Shown in pieces: positions 59,331 through 64,000 of a stretch of DNA of 64,000 nt. The notes beneath the pieces were generated by a model that was not told the origin of the DNA, ran no database searches, and saw only the letters and a list, made by a program, of their open reading frames with translations. Both the position numbers and the translations under genes were made by a program. This stretch comes from Dugong dugon (Eukaryota; Chordata; Mammalia; Sirenia; Dugongidae). How positions within the stretch are numbered: position 1 is the stretch's first letter; each line of letters starts with the position of its first letter. The stretch is from contig CM057475.1 in NCBI GenBank assembly GCA_030035585.1, positions 7,172,100 to 7,236,099 of the forward strand. Reading direction: 5' to 3'.

Positions 59331-59696
59331 CTGAAACAACACGCCTTTCATCTTGACTCACTTGTATTCTTGTCTCACAGAGAAAGAGATCAATCCTCAG
59401 AAGAGTCAATACTACTGCTGCACAACAAATCAGTAACGGAGAGAGGAGGCTTGTATGCTGTATGCTTCGTCCCCACTGTACTTCTCTGACACTTACAGAA
59501 AAACTGGGGGAAATCTCACAAGACTGACCTACTCTAAAATATGCTTATCTATCAGGATATAACGTCACTCCAAAAACCAAAAGGCTAAGTGACAAGAAAG
59601 TCAGCTTATAAAAAAGGAAGTAGGCTGGCCTCAAAGGCTGTCCCCCGGTTAACAAGGGGATGTCTGCTACTAGAGAAGCATTGCATTAAATGTTTC

Positions 59697-60036
59697 TGTT
59701 GTTGTTGTTAGCAGTCATTGAGCTGGGCCTGATACACACAGCCCCCGTACATAACAGAAGGAAACACTGCCCATCCTGTGGCTAAGATCGGCTGCAGATC
59801 AGACCATTGTGATCCATAGGGTTTTCACTGCCTGATTTTTTGGAAGTAGATCACCAAGCCTTTCTTTTTAGTCCTTCTTAGTCTGGAAGCTCAGCTGAAA
59901 CCTGGTCAGCATCACAGCAACATGCGAGCCTCCAGTGACAGACGAGTGGTGGCTGTGTATTACAGGCACTGGTCAGGAATTGAACCCAGGTCTCCAACAT
60001 GGAAGGCAAGAATTCTACCACTGAATCGCCACTGTC
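59697..60036 (-). mobile_element. SINE with tRNA-Gly-like head and RTE-derived body
   Basis: On the minus strand the head (60036-59966, 71 nt) reads gattcagtggtagaattctt, gccttccatgttggagacct and gggttcaattcctgaccagt, lining up with tRNA-Gly over its whole length. The body (gcatgttgctgtgatgctga, gtgatctacttccaaaaaat, aaaccctatggatcacaatg) matches the RTE-like 5' part at 43938, and the 3' end is RTE-like with (TTG)n on the plus strand. It differs from standard AfroSINE in the head only. Confidence 0.85.
59966..60036 (-). pseudogene. tRNA-Gly-like SINE head (not a functional tRNA)
   Basis: 71 nt as in tRNA-Gly, with A-box-like gattcagtggtagaa and B-box-like ggttcaattcc. The anticodon position reads TCC. 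Stem mismatches and the attached RTE body make it a SINE promoter, not a tRNA gene. Confidence 0.8.
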
Positions 60037-60662
60037 TCTGGCATGAAAACAGTCAGTGAAACTTGAGTCTAGACCTAAGCTTGTCACATTAACTCTCGCA
60101 GAACAGTGCTCTGGACAGTGTCATTTGCCACGGGAAATGAAGTTCAAGACAAACACTCAACAGTGCTCAGCTGCCCTTCACCATGCCCAAGGCTTCCGAC
60201 ATTGATTTATTCATCCTTCTCCTCCGATGGGAACTGACCCCCTTGACTTGACAGACACAAAGAGCAATGCTCCCTGCTTGAACAGCCAGCAATCAATAGA
60301 GAAAATGTGGATGTTTTGTCTGCCTGTTTAATAATTGAAGACAACAGTATACTTTAGTTAAAAAGCTTCTTCATTAAAAGAAATGTAACTTATTTATCTC
60401 ATTCTCTTCTCTCTTTGCTGACGGTATTACCCACCAGCCCTCTTCCATTAGGTGCTTTGGAGTTGGAACCTAAAGGATATTGTCATTTCCTTTTCTGTGA
60501 CTTTTTGTGTTGGGTTGTAAATATATAATGATCCAATTACAGAAGTCTTCCCTAACGACTGACCTGCATTGAGTTTATTCGTTATAAATATACTGTAAGA
60601 AACTGGATGTCCATTTAAAAAAGAATATCAGCAAGAACACTGTAAATCAGAACACTCCATAC
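60037..60662. other. Intron between exons 1 and 2, unassigned
   Basis: AT-rich ordinary intron, no feature recognised. Confidence 0.45.
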
Positions 60663-60894
60663 CTTCGGCATGTACTGCTTGGAAGTTACCACAGTATCTT
60701 GGGCCAAGTTTGTTAATAATTTCCAAAGTTTCCACTGAGATGGCTTCTTCAAAGAGGTACGTAGGGCCAAGACGCCAAATCAATGACGATTTTTGCTTCC
60801 AAACTCGAGGGGTAGCAATATATCCATACACATCCACAAACAAAGATGGATCCATTGAAAGGAAAGGTCCCGGTAGGGACTGAATGTACAACAT
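60663..60894 (-). CDS. WDFY4: WDFY4 exon 1 of window (ConA-like domain)
   Basis: 232-nt exon, phase 0 in, phase 1 out. The acceptor is a T-rich tract ending aacag just right of 60894 and the donor is gtatgg. It opens with MLYIQSLPGPFLSMDPSLF and ends in NFQAVHAEG, typical of the ConA-like lectin fold that precedes the armadillo region in the WDFY3/4 and neurobeachin families. The leading ATG is an internal Met codon: the reading frame enters at a codon boundary and human WDFY4 has sequence before it. The preceding exon must lie beyond 64000, since nothing resembling it occurs in 60897-64000. Confidence 0.95.
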
Positions 60895-61756
60895 CTGTTA
60901 AAATAAAAAGGATGAGTTGTGTTGAACCTCAGTATCAATCAAATAAATACAGACTGATATAACATGAGATGTCTTATTCTCTCTAAGTAAAAACTGATTT
61001 TGTCTAAAAAATAAATAAGTGAATAAATAAACAAGCAAATAGCTCTCAAAACTGGAAAGTATACAGCAAAAGAGCTTACAAAGTTCCAGCAGGAATAAAA
61101 AACTGATACTGTGACTTAGAAATAAATTTGATAAGAAATATTAAGAGGCATGAAAACCTTCATGTTTTTTGCCCTAGTCATCCCACTGAGAACCTAAATG
61201 CCCAATAGTGGCAGATTAATAAAATTTGCTATATTAAAAATAATCACAGACATACAGGTTGCAAAGGAAGAAATAAAACTGCTTTTGTCTGCAGAGGACA
61301 CAATGGTCTACATAGAAGTTCACAAGGAATCTACAAAAAATAAAAAAAACCTCCTAGAACTAATAAGTGAGTTCAACAAGGTCATGAGTTCAACAAGGTT
61401 ACAGCATACAAGAAAAGCATACAAAAATCAATTGCATTTCTATATACTAACAGTGGATACACAGAAACTAAAATTAAAAATAATACCATTCACAATAGAT
61501 GCAAAAAAAATAACATACTTAATAAACACATAGAGGATCTATATACTGAAATTATAAAATACTGATGAATGAAGTCAAAGAAGACCTAAATAAATGGACA
61601 GACATACTGTATTCATGGATTGGAAGACAATACTGTTAAGATGACAGCAGTCCCCAAATTGAGCTATAAGTTTAGTGCAATCCTATTAAAATCTCAGCAA
61701 GCTGTTTTTGTATACAGAGACAAGCTACTTCTAAAATTTATCTGGAAACACACAAC

Positions 61757-61875
61757 CAACCCTATAGTACAGAGTAGAACTCTCCCATAGAGTTTCCAAA
61801 GAGTGGCTGGTGAATTTGAACGGTCAATCTTTGGGTTAGCAGCTGAGCTCTTAACCACTGTACCACCAGAGCTCC
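61757..61875 (-). repeat. AfroSINE, minus strand, in L1 relic
   Basis: Plus strand: cagagtagaactctcccata, gagtttccaaagagtggctg, gggttagcagctgagctctt, aaccactgtaccaccagagc. The L1 resumes with gaatagctaaaataatttag. Confidence 0.88.
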
Positions 61876-62941
61876 AGAATAGCTAAAATAATTTAGAAAA
61901 AGAATGAAGTGCAAGGAACCACTCTACACGGTATTAAAGCTTACTATATAGTTACAGTAACTGAGATAGTGTGGTATTGGTAGAGAGCTCGAAACATAGG
62001 TCAATGGAACTGAAGAAAAGAACCCAGAAATAGACCCACATAAATATGCTCAAGTGATTTTTGACAAAGGTGCAAAAGTAATTCAATGGAGGAAGGACAG
62101 CTTTTTCAACAAATGGTATGGGAGCAACTGGTCATCCACAGGCAAACAAATTAACTTCAACCTAAACCTTACACCTTATACAAAAACTGGCTCATAATTG
62201 ATCATAAATGTAAAACTAGAAAACTTCTAGTTAAAAGCAGGGGGAAATCTTCAGGATCTAGGGCTGTGCAAATCATGATCAAAAAACGAAGAGCTGACGA
62301 ACTAGACATCATCAAAACGAAAATGTTTGCTCTGGGAAAGCATATGTAAAGAGGATGGAAAAAAGAGCTACAGACTAGAAGACATTATTTGAAACCATAT
62401 ACTCAACAAAGGACTAATATCTAGAATATATACAGAGCTCTTAAAACTCAACAGTTTAAAAAAAATTCAATTAGAAAATGGGCAAAAGACACAAAGAAGC
62501 ATTTCACCAAAGAGGATATACAAATGGCAAATAAGCATAGGAAAATATGTTCAACATCATCAGCTGTTAGGAAAATGCAAATTAAAACCACAATATATCA
62601 CTACACACCTATTAGAATACTTAATATAAAAAATAATGAGTACACCAAATGCAGAGAAACTGGCTCACTCATTCATTGCTGGTGAGAATTTAATATGGTA
62701 CAGCCATTCTGGAAAACAGTTTGGCAGCTTCTTGTAAAACTAAAAATGCAATTACCATACAACCCAGTATTTGTATTCTTGGACATTTATCCCAGAGAAA
62801 TGAAAACTTAAGTTCACACAAAATCCTGTACACAAATATTCATAGAAGCTTTATTTATAATAGTCCAAAACTGGAAACAGCCTAGATGCCTTTCAATGAG
62901 TGAATGGTTAAACAAACTGTGGTACATCCATACCATAGAAT

Positions 62942-63148
62942 GCTGTTGCTGTGTGTCATTGAGTCTATTCTGACTCACAGTGACCCTACAGGACAGAATA
63001 GAATTGCCTCATAGGATTTCCTAGGCTGTAATCTTTACAGGAGCAGACCACCAGGTCTTTTTTCCCACAGAGTGGCTGGTGTGTTCAAACCACTGGCCTT
63101 TTGGTTAGCAGCCTAATGCTTACCCATTGTTCCACCAGGGCTCCCTTC
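62942..63148 (-). repeat. AfroSINE, minus strand, in L1 relic
   Basis: Plus strand: ctgttgctgtgtgtcattga, ctgactcacagtgaccctac, ttggttagcagcctaatgct, ccaccagggctccc. Flanks accatagaat (62932-62941) and accatggaat (63149-63158). Confidence 0.93.
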
Positions 63149-63454
63149 ACCATGGAATACTTCTCAGCAATAAAAAGGAAGAAACTATTGATACAAGCAA
63201 AACTTGGATGAATCTCCAGAGAATAAACTGAGAGGAAAAAAGCCAGTTCTAAAAGACTACATACTGTACAACTCCATTTATATAACATTCTGGAAATGAC
63301 ATTTTAGATTAGTAGTTGCCAGAATTAGGGACAGGGACAGAGAAGAGGAAATGTGGATGGGAGGTTAACATGAGGGATCTACATGGTGATTTGAACTGTT
63401 CTTGACTGTGGTGGTGGATACACAAACCTACACGTGATAAAATTCTATAAAAAG

Positions 63455-63456
<2 letters not shown>

Positions 63457-63490
<34 letters not shown>
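63457..63490. repeat. (CA)n microsatellite
   Basis: Seventeen perfect CA units in the L1 3' UTR relic; a likely polymorphic site. Confidence 0.97.
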
Positions 63491-63491
<1 letters not shown>

Positions 63492-63796
63492 CCCTACTGA
63501 ATAAGATCAGTAGATTTTATCAATGCAATTTCCTGGTTGCGATATTGTACTACAGTTTTACAAGATGTTACCACTGGTGGACACTGGGTGAAAGGTACAC
63601 AGAGTCTCTCTGTATTATTTCCTACAACTGCATGTGAATCTACAATTATCTCAATACAAATTAAAATGTTAATAAAAGAGAAGAAAAAATGGTTAACAGA
63701 TTTTTACAAACTTAAAATAATAATAATAATTGCAAAGCCCTTGTGGATAAAAAATTTTTAAATGATAGTATATTAAGTGAACAAATGACAACTGAG

Positions 63797-64000
63797 TTGT
63801 CAAGGATTTCATTCTAGTTGGATCAACAATCAATGTCCATGGGAGCAGCAGTTAAGAAATCAAAGAACGTACAGCATTGGGAAAATCTGCTGAAAATACC
63901 TCTTTTAAAAAGCAAAGATCTCACTTCGATGACTAAGGAGCACCTAACCCAAACCATGGTCTTCTCAATCACTTTAAAATGCATATGAAAGCTGGACAAT
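63797..64000 (+). mobile_element. RTE (BovB-like) LINE, runs off the window
   Basis: tgtcaaggatttcattctag, catgggagcagcagttaaga and aaatgcatatgaaagctgga match, on the opposite strand, the RTE at 52780-52990 (gcccatggaagcagtggtca, tatgcatgcgaaagctggac). It is the part behind the RT domain, in sense; the 3' end is beyond 64000. Confidence 0.85.

Larger units (their letters stand above)
1162..60894 (-). other. WDFY4: WDFY4 gene, central part (18 coding exons, introns included)
   Basis: WDFY4 is a very large BEACH-family protein (about 3,180 residues in human) that acts at endosomal membranes. It is required in type 1 conventional dendritic cells for cross-presentation of cell-associated antigen, and human variants are linked to lupus-type autoimmunity (established knowledge). 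Eighteen exons on the minus strand translate into a continuous product that I recognise as WDFY4 rather than its paralogue WDFY3, for example VRVFHSSPAASSLDFIGGP, SYPEGFGLEPKPRM and ILLFITEHIMV. All boundaries are GT-AG and all phases agree. The part seen is the ConA-like domain followed by helical armadillo-like sequence. Start codon, promoter, PH-BEACH, WD40 and FYVE-like parts are outside the window. The largest intron here (19333-34363) holds the L1 stack. Recognition is from memory of the human protein, so exact identity is not quantified. Confidence 0.95.
61170..63690 (+). repeat. Old L1 relic (ORF2 3' part and 3' UTR)
   Basis: Diverged ORF2 in sense: LLLSAEDTMVYIEVHKEST (61283-61350, where FADD has become SAED), gctaaaataatttagaaaaa, tgggcaaaagacacaaagaa, tggaatacttctcagcaata, and a 3' end with a (CA)n tract. 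Two SINEs sit inside. It explains the ORF at 61198-61533. Confidence 0.88.

Noticed and set aside
59966-60036. Functional tRNA-Gly gene
   Set aside because: Stem mismatches and direct continuation into an RTE-type SINE body; no terminator directly behind it.
60663-60894. Start codon of WDFY4 at the ATG at 60892-60894
   Set aside because: A good splice acceptor lies directly before it and the human protein has sequence upstream of the same Met.
1-64000. LRRC18, which lies within WDFY4 in human
   Set aside because: No leucine-rich-repeat ORF appears on either strand; it must lie in another part of the gene.

Overview
The window is vertebrate nuclear DNA, almost certainly from an elephant or close relative (Proboscidea, Afrotheria). 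The signature is repeat content: many copies of the afrotherian tRNA-type SINE (AfroSINE), an RTE/BovB-like LINE whose 3' end is shared with those SINEs, and elephant-type L1 elements, on a background of ancient mammalian repeats (MIR, L2, CR1/L3, old L1, MaLR-type LTRs, hAT and TA-target MITEs). No bacterial, viral or CRISPR content is seen.

One host protein gene crosses the window on the minus strand: WDFY4, the BEACH/WD40 protein needed for cross-presentation by dendritic cells. Eighteen internal coding exons, 2,752 nt or about 917 codons, run from 60894 (5'-most) to 1162 (3'-most). All have GT-AG boundaries, every exon-exon phase agrees, and no exon carries a stop or frameshift. They encode the ConA-like/armadillo middle part of the protein. 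The start codon and N-terminus lie beyond the right edge; the PH-BEACH, WD40 and FYVE-like C-terminal parts lie beyond the left edge.

Layout, left to right. 1-2565: last exon of the window plus SINE, hAT-like MITE and simple repeat. 2566-10052: near full-length but dead L1, minus strand. 10053-21460: exons at 11 kb, 13.6 kb, 14.9 kb, 15.7 kb and 19.2 kb, with MIRs, SINEs, a TA-flanked MITE and a GC-rich 29-bp minisatellite. 21460-30180: a nested stack, in which an old L1 relic was split by a plus-strand L1 that itself received an RTE fragment and a MaLR-like LTR and carries a 3'-transduced tail. 30180-34360: old L1 relic. 34364-46098: a dense group of exons among SINEs. 46100-56637: one exon, CR1/L3 relic, a 21-bp minisatellite broken by an LTR, and an RTE fragment with a YADD reverse-transcriptase relic. 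56638-60894: four exons, a solo LTR and a SINE with a tRNA-Gly-like head. 60895-64000: old L1 relic with two SINEs and the beginning of another RTE copy.

No new gene system is visible. The most interesting material is in the retroposons: a tRNA-Gly-headed SINE with an RTE-derived body, headless RTE 5'/3' mosaics that look like intermediates, an L1 3' transduction with two poly(A) tracts, and an LTR that landed inside a minisatellite. Gene and repeat assignments rest on remembered family features; no database search was run.
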